From the NCBI RefSeq assembly GCF_018687595.1, contig NZ_CP061298.1, positions 248,001 to 312,000 of the forward strand: 64,000 nucleotides of DNA, given 5' to 3'. Within the stretch, counting starts at the first letter, position 1, and each line of letters begins with the position of its first letter. The position numbers and the translations under genes were made by a program. The notes beneath the pieces were generated by a model that saw only the letters and a list, made by a program, of their open reading frames with translations, ran no database searches and was not told where the DNA came from. The stretch comes from Polynucleobacter paludilacus (lineage in GTDB: Bacteria > Pseudomonadota > Gammaproteobacteria > Burkholderiales > Burkholderiaceae). Below, piece by piece: positions 36,806 through 46,626 of this stretch.

Positions 36806-37203
36806 TGATCAAGTATTTGCTTGATACCAATATCGTGATTTATGTTCTCAAGCGCAGGCCCATTGAGGCCTTAGAAGCCTTTAATAAAAACGCCAATCGT
36901 ATGGCAATTTCAAGTATCACTCTCTCAGAGCTCATCTATGGCGCTGAAAAGAGCGCAAATGTCGATAAAAATCTTGAGGCTGTTGAGGATTTTGTTAGTC
37001 ACCTTGATGTTCTGTCCTATGACGCTAAAGCATCCCAGCAGTATGGGCAAATTAAAGCTGGTCTAGAAAAGCGCGGGGAACTTATCGGAGAGAATGACAT
37101 CCATATTGCTGCCCATGCGATTAGCCAGGGCCTAATTCTGGTCAGTAACAATTTAAAAGAGTTCAAAAGGGTGCCTAACCTTGCTTTAGAGAATTGGGTT
37201 TAA
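36805..37203 (+). CDS. vapC: VapC family PIN-domain ribonuclease toxin
   Basis: 132 residues. The PIN acidic residues are visible: aspartate in YLLDTNIVIYVLK (about residue 7), glutamate in TLSELIYGAEKS (about 43), and GENDIHIAAHAI (about 97). The C-terminal LVSNNLKEFKRVPNLALENW is the family's closing motif. Members cleave initiator tRNA or rRNA; the target here is unknown. It forms a complete toxin-antitoxin operon with vapB. Confidence 0.94.
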   Translation: MIKYLLDTNIVIYVLKRRPIEALEAFNKNANRMAISSITLSELIYGAEKSANVDKNLEAVEDFVSHLDVLSYDAKASQQYGQIKAGLEKRGELIGENDIHIAAHAISQGLILVSNNLKEFKRVPNLALENWV

Positions 37204-37250
37204 AAGCCTATAAAATCGATCTGTTCAGAAAATTAGGATTAATCAGCCTC

Positions 37251-38738
37251 ATGACAAGCGTTACCCCCGTTATCCTTTGTGGTGGTTCCGGCACGCGTCT
37301 TTGGCCTTTATCACGCTCGGGCTTTCCTAAGCAATTTTTAGTTCTATCTGGCGGCGACTCAAAACTCAGTTTGTTTCAAGAAGCGATTGAGCGCATTAAT
37401 GCAATTACCAATCAAGATATTGATTTAGGTCCAACCTTAATTGTGACTAATGAAGAGCATCGCTTTTTGGCTTTAGATCAATTGCGTGAATTGCCCAGTA
37501 TCAAAGCCACGCTATTACTAGAGCCTATCGGTCGCAATACTGCACCGGCCTTAACTCTAGCAGCCTTTCAGGCGCGCGATGGCGGACCCAATACTGAGCT
37601 TGATCCAATTTTGGTGATTACCCCTGCGGATCAAACTGTACAAAACACGGCTGCATTTGTTAAAGCTTTGCAAGAGTGCATTGCAGTAGTTAATGCAGAT
37701 CAAAGTAAAAAGACCATTGCCATTTTAGGGATCACACCCACAGCGCCTGAGACGGGCTATGGCTATATTGAGCGTATGCAAGAGCAGGGCGCTCATCATG
37801 AATACACCGTTGCCAAGTTTGTGGAAAAGCCAGATAGCAAAACTGCGCAGAGTTATTTGGCTGATGGAAACTATCTGTGGAATAGTGGGATGTTTGTCCT
37901 GCGCGCGAGTACTTGGTTGGCAGCTTTAAAAGAATTCAGATCCGATATTTTTGGCGCGAGTGAAACCGCGTGGCAAGGCAAAAGCATGGATCAATCGGGC
38001 GAGGTCAGTTTTGTTAGGCCCGATAAAGATTTATTTACCAGCATTCCTAGTGAATCGATTGACTACGCCGTCATTGAAAAATGCCCGGGCACCAGTTTTA
38101 GTGTCAAGATGGTAGAGCTCAATGCCGGTTGGAATGACTTGGGTGCTTGGGATGCCGTTTGGCAAGTGGGTAGTCAAGATAGCAATGGCAACGTCACGAG
38201 TGGCGACACCTTACTCTCCAATACCAAGAACTCTTTAGTCCACGCCAGTACCCGTTTAGTGAGTACCGTGGGTATTGATAATTTAGTGATTATTGAAACA
38301 GCGGATGCCGTATTAGTAGCCGATAGAGCCAACAGCCAGGATGTGAAACACATCGTCTCTCAATTAGATGCGCAAAAGCGGGAAGAGAAAAATCTCCATC
38401 GTAAGGTCGCTCGGCCTTGGGGTTGGTATGACAGTGTGGACGAGGGCGAGCGCTTTAAAGTGAAACGTATTCAGGTAAAGCCGGGCGCCAGCCTGTCCTT
38501 GCAAATGCATCATCATCGCGCTGAGCATTGGATTGTGGTTAAAGGCATTGCGCAGATTACCAATGGCGATCAGGTGATCACCCTACAAGAAAATCAAAGT
38601 ACGTTTATTCCCCAAGGGCAGACCCATCGCTTGGCCAACCCTGGCAAAGAGCCTTTAGAAATTATCGAAGTGCAGTCGGGTAGTTATTTAGGCGAAGACG
38701 ACATTGTGCGTTTTGAAGATACCTACGGACGTAGTTAG
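37251..38738 (+). CDS. manC: Mannose-1-phosphate guanylyltransferase/mannose-6-phosphate isomerase
   Basis: Makes GDP-mannose and opens the polysaccharide locus. The GTP-binding signature [20 protein letters not shown] is at residues 11-30, with FVEKPD near the middle and the C-terminal cupin ([29 protein letters not shown]), as in type II ManC/AlgA enzymes. 495 residues from the ATG at 37251. An upstream extension to 37194 would overlap vapC and is rejected. gmd and fcl follow to give GDP-L-fucose. Confidence 0.95.
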   Translation: MTSVTPVILCGGSGTRLWPLSRSGFPKQFLVLSGGDSKLSLFQEAIERINAITNQDIDLGPTLIVTNEEHRFLALDQLRELPSIKATLLLEPIGRNTAPALTLAAFQARDGGPNTELDPILVITPADQTVQNTAAFVKALQECIAVVNADQSKKTIAILGITPTAPETGYGYIERMQEQGAHHEYTVAKFVEKPDSKTAQSYLADGNYLWNSGMFVLRASTWLAALKEFRSDIFGASETAWQGKSMDQSGEVSFVRPDKDLFTSIPSESIDYAVIEKCPGTSFSVKMVELNAGWNDLGAWDAVWQVGSQDSNGNVTSGDTLLSNTKNSLVHASTRLVSTVGIDNLVIIETADAVLVADRANSQDVKHIVSQLDAQKREEKNLHRKVARPWGWYDSVDEGERFKVKRIQVKPGASLSLQMHHHRAEHWIVVKGIAQITNGDQVITLQENQSTFIPQGQTHRLANPGKEPLEIIEVQSGSYLGEDDIVRFEDTYGRS

Positions 38739-38770
38739 TAAATACAAGATTACAAGCAAGAGAAATTCAT

Positions 38771-39913
38771 ATGACGAACGATAAAACTGCGAAACAAAAA
38801 GTTGCCCTAATCACCGGTATTACCGGACAAGACGGATCCTATTTGGCTGAGTTCTTATTGGAAAAAGGCTACATGGTCCACGGTATTAAGCGCCGCGCCT
38901 CTTCGTTCAATACCGAGCGCGTCGATCATCTTTATCAAGACCCACATATCAATCATCGTCACTTTGTATTGCATTATGGTGATTTGACCGATTCAAGTAA
39001 TTTAACCCGCATCATTCAGCAAACTCAGCCAGATGAAATTTATAATTTGGGCGCGCAATCTCATGTGGCCGTTTCTTTTGAATCGCCTGAGTACACTGCC
39101 AATGTTGATGCGATGGGTCCTTTGCGAATCTTGGAGGCGATTCGGATTTTGGGTCTGGAGAAGAAGACCCGTTTTTATCAAGCCTCCACTTCGGAGCTCT
39201 ATGGCCTAGTACAAGAGATTCCTCAAAAAGAAACCACACCCTTTTATCCACGCAGCCCCTATGCGGTAGCCAAGCTCTATGCTTATTGGATTACAGTGAA
39301 CTATCGTGAAGCCTATGGCATGTATGCCTGCAACGGGATTCTTTTTAATCATGAGTCTAAGCGTCGTGGCGAGACCTTTGTGACCCGCAAGATTACCCGG
39401 GGTTTATCCAATATTGCCCAAGGTCTAGAGCAATGCTTATACATGGGCAATATGGATGCGCTACGCGACTGGGGCCATGCCAAAGACTATGTGCGTATGC
39501 AATGGTTGATGTTGCAACAAGAACAACCAGAAGATTTTGTGATTGCGACTGGAGTGCAATTTACTGTCCGTGAATTTATTGTCCGTAGCGCCAAGCAATT
39601 GGGCATCACCCTCAAGTTTGAAGGTAAGGCTGAGAAAGAAGAGGGCATTGTGGCAGCCATCGAGGGAGATAAAGCCCCCGCCCTCAAGGTGGGTGATGTC
39701 ATTGTAAAGATTGATCCACGCTACTACCGTCCTACTGAAGTCGAGACCCTTTTAGGTGATCCGGCCAAAGCCAAAGCCAAATTAGGTTGGGTTCCCGAAA
39801 TTACCATCGATCAGATGATTGTGGAGATGGTTGCAAACGACCTAGATCAAGCAAAACAACATGCTTTATTGAGTAAGCATGGCTACTCTGTATCGGTTGG
39901 CAAAGAGAACTAA
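38771..39913 (+). CDS. gmd: GDP-mannose 4,6-dehydratase
   Basis: Converts GDP-mannose to GDP-4-keto-6-deoxymannose. The 380 residues include the NADP-binding [45 protein letters not shown] and the catalytic YAVAK. An internal stretch [20 protein letters not shown] is seen in the C-terminal third, as in many Gmd proteins. It lies 32 bases after manC. Confidence 0.96.
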   Translation: MTNDKTAKQKVALITGITGQDGSYLAEFLLEKGYMVHGIKRRASSFNTERVDHLYQDPHINHRHFVLHYGDLTDSSNLTRIIQQTQPDEIYNLGAQSHVAVSFESPEYTANVDAMGPLRILEAIRILGLEKKTRFYQASTSELYGLVQEIPQKETTPFYPRSPYAVAKLYAYWITVNYREAYGMYACNGILFNHESKRRGETFVTRKITRGLSNIAQGLEQCLYMGNMDALRDWGHAKDYVRMQWLMLQQEQPEDFVIATGVQFTVREFIVRSAKQLGITLKFEGKAEKEEGIVAAIEGDKAPALKVGDVIVKIDPRYYRPTEVETLLGDPAKAKAKLGWVPEITIDQMIVEMVANDLDQAKQHALLSKHGYSVSVGKEN

Positions 39914-39940
39914 AAGTAAAAAAGATAAAAAAGTAAATAC

Positions 39941-40915
39941 GTGAACCAAGATCTCAATCAAAAGATTTATGTTGCAGGGCATCGTGGCATGGTGGGTTCT
40001 GCCATTGTTCGCCAACTTCAACAAAAGGGATTTACCAATATTGTTACTCGCAGCCGTGATGAGCTAGATTTAAGTAATCAAGCGGCGGTTCAGGCTTTCT
40101 TTGCTCAAGAAAAGCCTGACCAGGTCTATCTAGCTGCAGCTAAAGTTGGCGGCATTTATGCGAACAACGCATTTCCAGCGGAGTTCATTTACCAAAACCT
40201 CATGATAGAAGTCAATGTGATTCACCAGGCCTTTGAGGCTGGTGTAAAGAAATTACTATTTTTGGGGTCAAGCTGCATTTACCCCAAGTTGGCTCCACAG
40301 CCGATGGCAGAAGGTGCCTTGCTTACAGGATTGCTTGAGGCTACGAATGAGCCTTATGCAATTGCAAAAATTGCCGGCATCAAGTTATGTGAAAGCTATA
40401 ACCGGCAATATGGCCAGTCTCATGGCATTGATTACCGTAGCGTAATGCCAACCAATTTATATGGCCCAGGCGATAGCTATCATCCAGAAAATAGCCATGT
40501 CATCCCTGCATTAATTAGACGATTTCATGAGGCAAAGGTTACAAATGCACCAGAAGTATTAATCTGGGGAACAGGAAATCCTAGGCGAGAGTTTCTGTAT
40601 GTAGATGACATGGCTGCTGCTTCAGTATTTGTGATGGATCTGACTAAAGAGATCTATGATCAACATACGTCGCCGATGCAAAGTCATATCAATGTAGGCT
40701 TTGGATCGGATGTCACGATTTCTGAATTGGCAACTGCAGTTGCAAAAGCCACGAGCTATTCTGGGAGAATTGGTTTTGATTCCTCTAAGCCTGATGGCGC
40801 CCCAAGAAAGTGGATGGACTCATCACGCTTAAACCGCTTGGGATGGAAAGCCACGATTGGTTTGAGTGCTGGTTTAGAAAAAGCTTATGCCGATTTTCTA
40901 AAAAACACAGCCTAG
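39941..40915 (+). CDS. fcl: GDP-L-fucose synthase
   Basis: Epimerase-reductase that finishes GDP-L-fucose. Features: [14 protein letters not shown] (NADP-binding), [15 protein letters not shown], and [20 protein letters not shown] with the YxxxK pair. 324 residues, GTG start. With manC and gmd it makes a complete GDP-fucose route. The next gene follows eight bases later. Confidence 0.96.
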   Translation: MNQDLNQKIYVAGHRGMVGSAIVRQLQQKGFTNIVTRSRDELDLSNQAAVQAFFAQEKPDQVYLAAAKVGGIYANNAFPAEFIYQNLMIEVNVIHQAFEAGVKKLLFLGSSCIYPKLAPQPMAEGALLTGLLEATNEPYAIAKIAGIKLCESYNRQYGQSHGIDYRSVMPTNLYGPGDSYHPENSHVIPALIRRFHEAKVTNAPEVLIWGTGNPRREFLYVDDMAAASVFVMDLTKEIYDQHTSPMQSHINVGFGSDVTISELATAVAKATSYSGRIGFDSSKPDGAPRKWMDSSRLNRLGWKATIGLSAGLEKAYADFLKNTA

Positions 40916-40923
40916 AGAATCCC

Positions 40924-41979
40924 TTGAAAATAGGATTTCATACTAATAGCTTATCGTTTCGGGGTACTGAGATTGCCGTTTTTGATTACGCCTTCCATAA
41001 TCAAGCACTACTAAATAATGACTCGATTATTTTTTATAAAGCAAGCAGTCACAGTGAGTCTGAGGTTGTCGATAAGTTTAAAAAACATTTCAAGCTTATT
41101 CCTTACGAGAGCATCGATCAGCTATCGAAACTGGCAGAACAAGAAAAAATCGATCTAATGTATTTCATTAAGTCGGGGGAGCGCGATGGCGATATCATTA
41201 CTAGCGTACCTTGTGCGATTCATGTTGTATTTCCAACCAAGCCAGAACAGTTCCATGGCGATAAGTTAGGTTTTGTCTCCGAGTGGCTCGCCAAAGAGTA
41301 TTCCAATTCACAACTTCCTTTTGTGCCGCATATGATTGATTTACCCGATATAGAAGGCGATCTACGGCAAGAGTTGAATATTCCAAAAGAAGCTACTGTT
41401 CTGGCTTGCTATGGCGGTCAAGATAGTTTTAACTTACGCTTTGTGCAAGAGGCAATCGTTAAAGTAGTAGAAAAAAGAAAAGATCTATTTTTTCTATTTA
41501 TGAACATCACGCCATTTGCGGAACATGAAAGACTGCGCTTTTTGCCGGGCTGTACCCAAATGGATTACAAGATGCGTTTCATCAATACGGCTGATGGCAT
41601 GATCCATGGGCGAGGAATAGGCGAGAGCTTTGGCTTGGCATGCGGAGAGTTTTCTATCAAGAATAAACCCGTGATGACCTACGCCTTATCTCCTCAGCGA
41701 AGTCATATTGAGATCTTGGGAGATAAAGCCCTGCTCTACAAAGGTCCAAAAGACCTAGAGATGATGCTATTAGCATTTAATCAAAATGTGCAGCATGAGC
41801 GTAACTGGGATGCTTATAGTGAACATTTTTTACCAGAACCTGTAATGAAGAAATTCAAAGAAGTCTTTTTAACGGGCCCCAAAATAGATCTGAGTCTCAG
41901 TGCTATGGATCGACTGGCAATTCAAGGCTATCGCTTTAAAAGAAAACTGCGCAATCTTACTAAAAAACTGTATCTATAA
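40924..41979 (+). CDS. Glycosyltransferase, GT-B fold (GT4-like)
   Basis: About 351 residues beginning MKIGFHTNSLSFRGTEIAVF from a TTG at 40924. A longer open frame overlaps fcl and is not credible. The C-terminal half has the donor-binding ESFGLACGE, an E-x7-E motif of GT4-type retaining enzymes, preceded by MIHGRGIG. The acceptor and donor cannot be read, but the position next to GDP-fucose genes makes a sugar transfer to the repeat unit likely. Confidence 0.72.
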   Translation: MKIGFHTNSLSFRGTEIAVFDYAFHNQALLNNDSIIFYKASSHSESEVVDKFKKHFKLIPYESIDQLSKLAEQEKIDLMYFIKSGERDGDIITSVPCAIHVVFPTKPEQFHGDKLGFVSEWLAKEYSNSQLPFVPHMIDLPDIEGDLRQELNIPKEATVLACYGGQDSFNLRFVQEAIVKVVEKRKDLFFLFMNITPFAEHERLRFLPGCTQMDYKMRFINTADGMIHGRGIGESFGLACGEFSIKNKPVMTYALSPQRSHIEILGDKALLYKGPKDLEMMLLAFNQNVQHERNWDAYSEHFLPEPVMKKFKEVFLTGPKIDLSLSAMDRLAIQGYRFKRKLRNLTKKLYL

Positions 41980-41984
41980 AGACT

Positions 41985-42983
41985 ATGAATATTTTGCTTA
42001 CTGGGGGTTTAGGATTTATTGGCAGCCACACTGCTGTTGTACTTGCTCAGCAGGGGCATCAAGTAGTCATACTAGATAACCTCTGTAATAGCCAAATGGA
42101 AGTTTTAGCTAATCTTGAGTCAATTACAGGTAAAAAATTGCGCTTCTACGAGGCCGACATCCGGGAAGGGCTGGCGCTTAGGAAAATCCTTTCGGATAAT
42201 CAGATTGAGGCTGTGATGCATTTTGCTGGTCTAAAGTCAGTTGCTGAGTCCGCCCAGGACCCCTTGAAGTATTACGACAATAATGTCTGCGGAACGATCA
42301 ATTTAATTGAGGCGATGCAAGCTGAGAAAATCAATAAATTCATTTTTAGTTCTAGCGCCACCGTCTATGGTGTGCCACAGTATTTGCCTTATGACGAAGA
42401 TCACCCTTTAGAGCCTATTAATACTTATGGAAAAACCAAGTTACAAGTTGAGGAAATACTACAAGACTTGGTGAAGTCTGATCCGAGTTGGTCAGTAGTT
42501 GCCTTGCGCTACTTTAATCCGGTAGGAGCCCATGAATCTGGACTCATTGGCGAGTCTCCAAAGGGGGTTCCTAATAATTTGATGCCCTATATTTGTCAGG
42601 TTGCCAGCGGAAAATTGCCTCATCTTAATATCTTTGGCGATGACTATGAAACTAAAGACGGCACTGGTGAGCGTGACTATATTCATGTGATGGATCTCGC
42701 AGAAGGCCATGTAGCAGCGCTCAATTTTGTCAATCAGCATCCTGGTTTTCATGCAATCAATTTGGGGACTGGTGTTTCGTATAGTGTCTACGACCTAATT
42801 GGCGCCTTTGAACAAGCGGCTAACTCCATGATTGTTAGGAAAGTACAGCCGCGCCGTAGCGGCGATTTAGCCATCTATTACGCTAAAGCAGATAAGGCCA
42901 AAAATCTCTTGGGCTGGCAAGCTAAACGTGATTTACAGGTAATGTGCAAGAGCGGCTGGAATTTTCATAAACAGAAGAGTTAG
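41985..42983 (+). CDS. galE: UDP-glucose 4-epimerase
   Basis: Interconverts UDP-glucose and UDP-galactose (or the N-acetyl forms). Features: TGGLGFIGSHTAVVL, MHFAGLKSVAES, FSSSATVYG, and YGKTKLQVEE with the catalytic YxxxK. RYFNPVGAHESGLIGE and GTGERDYIHVMDLA are GalE signatures. 332 residues. It ends the manC-side plus-strand block; the next three genes run on the minus strand. Confidence 0.95.
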   Translation: MNILLTGGLGFIGSHTAVVLAQQGHQVVILDNLCNSQMEVLANLESITGKKLRFYEADIREGLALRKILSDNQIEAVMHFAGLKSVAESAQDPLKYYDNNVCGTINLIEAMQAEKINKFIFSSSATVYGVPQYLPYDEDHPLEPINTYGKTKLQVEEILQDLVKSDPSWSVVALRYFNPVGAHESGLIGESPKGVPNNLMPYICQVASGKLPHLNIFGDDYETKDGTGERDYIHVMDLAEGHVAALNFVNQHPGFHAINLGTGVSYSVYDLIGAFEQAANSMIVRKVQPRRSGDLAIYYAKADKAKNLLGWQAKRDLQVMCKSGWNFHKQKS

Positions 42984-43007
42984 CTAGTAGTAAAAACTAA
43001 GTCAGTG

Positions 43008-44174
43008 CTATTTATTTAGAATACTCAGAATTGGTTGCAATACCTCTGACCATTGGTAGACTCTGGATTTTTCGATTGCAAGATCCCGCATATCTCTTTT
43101 TGCATCGGGCGCAAGCGAAAAGAAGTATTTCAGACCTCGTGCAATATCAGCACTTGTTCTTTCTACAAAAATGCCATCTTGACCATTAGTGACATAGTCT
43201 TCTAACCCACCTACTTTGGTGCACAGAACGGGGAGGCCGCATGCGAGTGCCTCGATACCTACCAGACCAAAAGATTCATATTCAGTAGGTAAAACAAATA
43301 GGTCGGAAGCTTGAAAAAGTCTTACTAGTTCTGCTCCATGGACACCTGGCATGGCTGAAACAACAGACTCTAAACCCAGATCCCTTGCTTTGGATAAAAG
43401 CTCTGAGGAGTCATCGCGACCGACTACAAGATAATGAAATTTAACCCCGTTTTGCTCAATCAACTTGAGTGCTTCCAGAACAATAAGACAGCCTTTGCGC
43501 TTAATTTCATTCGTCACCGTGAGAAAGATGACGGCATCTTCAGGAAGGCCGATTGAAGTACGAATTTCTGTTTTGGAGCCATCCGCTGGATAAAAGATGG
43601 AAGAATCAACGCCATGCGGTACAACATGAATTCGATTCTTTGCTGGAGGATAAAAACAATCAATCTCTGATTTTGTCCTCTTCGATGGCACCAAGATCTG
43701 TGATTGATTCCTCAAAAAAATACTTGCTTCACAAAAGATATAAAACCAGTGCCTAGGATTGAGTAACCATTTAAAAGACCCTCGTTTCAATCGTTCAAAT
43801 TGGGCTGCTATATGACAGCTACCCGCCATCACCAAATCTGCGGTAAACAGCGCGCAGGGCGCACTGATAATGCGACTTTTTAACTTATTTGCTAGCTTGG
43901 CCTGCCGTCCTGCTTGCAGCATCCAGTGAGCCGTATGAAACATATCCCAGAGCAGGTGATTGGATTTCTGGATTCGAATGGTATGCACTTTGCTACATAG
44001 TGGGCGAAGTGAATCATCCATCTCTGAGCAGATGACCTGAATCTGGTAATTATTGTTGAAGAGAAACTTCAATACCTCAGCCATAACGCGCTCAACCCCA
44101 CCTGTATATCCAATCGAGGGATAGACTATTGTGACATCACTTGTTGCGCTATGGTGCTGTGTGGAGTCGCTCAT
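43008..44174 (-). CDS. Glycosyltransferase family 4 protein
   Basis: 388 residues. The N-terminus has the glycine-rich acceptor loop VYPSIGYTGGVERVMAEVL. The C-terminal domain has VPHGVDSSIFYPAD, GVHGAELVRLFQASDLFVLP, and ESFGLVGIEALACGLPVL with the E-x7-E motif. This indicates a retaining GT4 enzyme acting on a lipid-linked sugar in the cytoplasm. Its first 26 bases overlap the end of the flippase gene upstream. Confidence 0.88.
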   Translation of the reverse strand: MSDSTQHHSATSDVTIVYPSIGYTGGVERVMAEVLKFLFNNNYQIQVICSEMDDSLRPLCSKVHTIRIQKSNHLLWDMFHTAHWMLQAGRQAKLANKLKSRIISAPCALFTADLVMAGSCHIAAQFERLKRGSFKWLLNPRHWFYIFCEASIFLRNQSQILVPSKRTKSEIDCFYPPAKNRIHVVPHGVDSSIFYPADGSKTEIRTSIGLPEDAVIFLTVTNEIKRKGCLIVLEALKLIEQNGVKFHYLVVGRDDSSELLSKARDLGLESVVSAMPGVHGAELVRLFQASDLFVLPTEYESFGLVGIEALACGLPVLCTKVGGLEDYVTNGQDGIFVERTSADIARGLKYFFSLAPDAKRDMRDLAIEKSRVYQWSEVLQPILSILNK

Positions 44175-45438
44175 AAATGCCCTGTTTTAGAATGAGGGAG
44201 TGGGACAGTATCAAAAAAATACTGACTGCAACGATGCTAGCCATAAATATACCTATATAGCCATATAAAGCGGTGAGCCACCCAGATAAGAAAATTTTCA
44301 AAACAATAATACTGATTAACCAAGGGCCCAATCTCACAGAGACCATTGGAAATTGCAAAAAGATCTGCATCAATGTCGTCGATAGCGTTAAGAAAAGTAA
44401 CAGGCCAGATAGTACAAAGACTATTGGATAATCTATCTCAATATGCCCCCATAGCATTGACAAAGATTGACCCCAGCTAAAAAAGACGGCGGAGTATAGA
44501 AACCCAACTCCTAAAAAAATGAGATAGGCAGCGTTTATTTTTTTAGTGGCAAGTCTTTTATCAACACTCTCGACCTGTACAACAAAGCCAGCGATTACAG
44601 GGGTCAGAGCTGCGGCCAGTAGGCCCACCCCCAAGAGTTGAAAGCGGGAAATAATATTTACTTTTGCGACATCTTGGGGCTCAAGAAAAAAACCAGACAG
44701 ATAAACATCCGAGCCAATCAGCATGGTCATGCCGATTTGAACAACCCATAAAATCCAGCCTTCCTTACACAGGGTAAGCCCAATTGATTTGAGTTGAGCC
44801 CAATGATTTTTTGCCGTGAAGTAAATTTCTGAAAACTGCCATCTGGTAGTGGATAGATATAGTTTTGTAACCAGTGGGATGTAGATCAAGCACGTGATAA
44901 AAAAACAAAATACGAGGCTTGTCAAGCTCCAATTAAAAAAATACGCCAGGGCGTAAATAATAATTTGTATGATCGAACGTAAAGTCTCAACCAGACCAAC
45001 GATCGCAGTATGAAGGTGCGCAAGTAAAGCCTGAGCTGAAACGGTCCCCAAGATTGTGGCAGAGGAGCAAAAAATTGCGAGATTACGAAGTCGCTCTTCT
45101 TCTGTTGAATTTCCAAAAATAAAGCTGTATCCAAATATGCCAAATATAACTACGACGAGAACAAAAATTGTCATCAGTAAAGCGGCTGTATAGAGTAGTC
45201 TTTGTTGTTGTGACTTTTCAGTTTGAATATGTCTTCCAATTCGAACTCGCATTGCACTAATGTATCCAAAATCTTGGCTGGTAATCAGCGAGTAGATTGC
45301 AAAGAGCCATGCCCACAATCCAAAGTCTGCAATATTGAGAAGGCGCCCAAGTAAGAAAATATTGAGAAAGCTAGCAGCAAGTCCGCTTACTCTGGCTAAG
45401 AGATTAGCGGAGGCGCCATGAAGTAATGCTTTAGACAT
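44149..45438 (-). CDS. Wzx-type polysaccharide flippase (MATE/MOP superfamily)
   Basis: 429 residues with about 12 hydrophobic segments from GLAASFLNIFLLGRLLN onward, the pattern of polysaccharide transporters of the PST/Wzx group. Such proteins move undecaprenyl-linked repeat units across the inner membrane. It lies one base after the GT2 gene and before the GT4 gene on the minus strand, so the three form a unit. Confidence 0.85.
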   Translation of the reverse strand: MSKALLHGASANLLARVSGLAASFLNIFLLGRLLNIADFGLWAWLFAIYSLITSQDFGYISAMRVRIGRHIQTEKSQQQRLLYTAALLMTIFVLVVVIFGIFGYSFIFGNSTEEERLRNLAIFCSSATILGTVSAQALLAHLHTAIVGLVETLRSIIQIIIYALAYFFNWSLTSLVFCFFITCLIYIPLVTKLYLSTTRWQFSEIYFTAKNHWAQLKSIGLTLCKEGWILWVVQIGMTMLIGSDVYLSGFFLEPQDVAKVNIISRFQLLGVGLLAAALTPVIAGFVVQVESVDKRLATKKINAAYLIFLGVGFLYSAVFFSWGQSLSMLWGHIEIDYPIVFVLSGLLLFLTLSTTLMQIFLQFPMVSVRLGPWLISIIVLKIFLSGWLTALYGYIGIFMASIVAVSIFLILSHSLILKQGIYERLHTAP

Positions 45439-45439
45439 T

Positions 45440-46438
45440 TTAGTTACGAATTCTATTCATGCCGGCAATGATGACTTGTTTTGCAAGAGCGGAAGGTAAA
45501 AGAGCTACTGCAGTCATCCAAGCTATATATAGAAAACGTTTTCTTGGCGAGAAGCCTGGCCAGCAAAGGATTGAACTCAAGCCATCTTTTAAGCATTGAA
45601 TCCTAGAGTCTTTTGGAATCGGATGATCCTGTGGCGCGACTCGTAATGAGATTAACCGCAGTTTGATTTGAGCAGGCATTGCATACTGAAAAGGCTCAGA
45701 AACGAGAGCTACTTTGGATAGCGCTTCGTATACTAAATTGCGCGTCTTTACAGCCAGTTCAACCGCCTTTGATGGAATGGAAGGGCTATTGTTCATAACA
45801 AAGGTATTCACAGGTTGGGTTTTGTGATGAATTCGATAAAACCCACCGTAACGCTTTAGGCTATGAACTTTTCCGCTGAAAGGAGCTACCAAAGCGGGCA
45901 ATGTATCTGCGCCTATTTTCCAGTCATGTTTGGCTATTGGAAAAAAATTGATTAACGCTGATCTTCTATAAGCATTTCCGCTTCCAGGAGGGCTAGCGTA
46001 ATTACCAAATTTTTTGATGATGGGTCGCACATCACCGTCATGGAGCGTTTCAGGAAAGAGGCTGCCAATCTGATTGCTGTCATCATCTATTAAGGCAAGC
46101 CGCCATTGCACTTTAGTAATTGCTCGATCTTTGAAAACGTCCACAATCTCTTTGATTGTATTGGGCAGCAAAAGATCATCGGAATCCAGAAAAATAAGGA
46201 TTTCTCCACGAGCCTCCTTAAAGCCGGTATTGTAGGCGCTGCCTTGTCCTCCATTGGCTTGAGAGATAACCCGAATTTGGCCCTTAAAAGACTCGGCTAG
46301 TTTGATTGATTGGTCTATTGAGCCATCATCAACCAAAATAATCTCGACATCAGGGTAGGATTGGGAAATGGCGCTTTGAATGCACTCTGCAAGAAAGCGT
46401 TCATAGTTATAGTTATTAATTAAAACAGAGACCAGCAT
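45440..46438 (-). CDS. Glycosyltransferase family 2 protein
   Basis: 332 residues. The inverting GT-A core is clear: LVSVLINNYNYERFLAECI, ILVDDGSIDQSI (nucleotide-binding aspartates), AYNTGFKEARGEILIFLDSDD (metal-binding DxD). The C-terminal half has a charged acceptor region and a short hydrophobic end. Acceptor unknown. First gene of a minus-strand trio; a Fur-like palindrome lies about 90 bases upstream in the divergent region. Confidence 0.86.
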   Translation of the reverse strand: MLVSVLINNYNYERFLAECIQSAISQSYPDVEIILVDDGSIDQSIKLAESFKGQIRVISQANGGQGSAYNTGFKEARGEILIFLDSDDLLLPNTIKEIVDVFKDRAITKVQWRLALIDDDSNQIGSLFPETLHDGDVRPIIKKFGNYASPPGSGNAYRRSALINFFPIAKHDWKIGADTLPALVAPFSGKVHSLKRYGGFYRIHHKTQPVNTFVMNNSPSIPSKAVELAVKTRNLVYEALSKVALVSEPFQYAMPAQIKLRLISLRVAPQDHPIPKDSRIQCLKDGLSSILCWPGFSPRKRFLYIAWMTAVALLPSALAKQVIIAGMNRIRN

Positions 46439-46526
46439 TCAATGGTTCCGGATTGAGTTGGATAAGCTGTACAAATTCATTTTACGTGAAGTCAATGTGA
46501 TTGGGCCCTTTAAATCACTATACTGA

Positions 46527-46543
46527 TTAATAATCATTATTAA
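46527..46543. promoter_or_regulatory. AT-rich palindrome in divergent promoter region
   Basis: TTAATAAT-C-ATTATTAA is a perfect palindrome just after a TATACT (46519-46524) that could be a -10 for the plus-strand GT9 gene. Its core agrees with the Fur 7-1-7 pattern TGATAAT-n-ATTATCA at 13 of 15 positions. In such AT-rich DNA this may be chance. Confidence 0.35.
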
Positions 46544-46626
46544 AGTATTGCAAGATAAAATAGGGCTTTAAGGGTAATTTGATTTGGCTAGTTTTACGGC
46601 TTTTTGAATAATGGACTGAATTTATC

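Noticed and set aside
40810-40923. Extension of the GT4-like gene into fcl
   Set aside because: The extra residues are an out-of-frame reading of fcl, and the TTG at 40924 gives the normal MKIGFHTN start.
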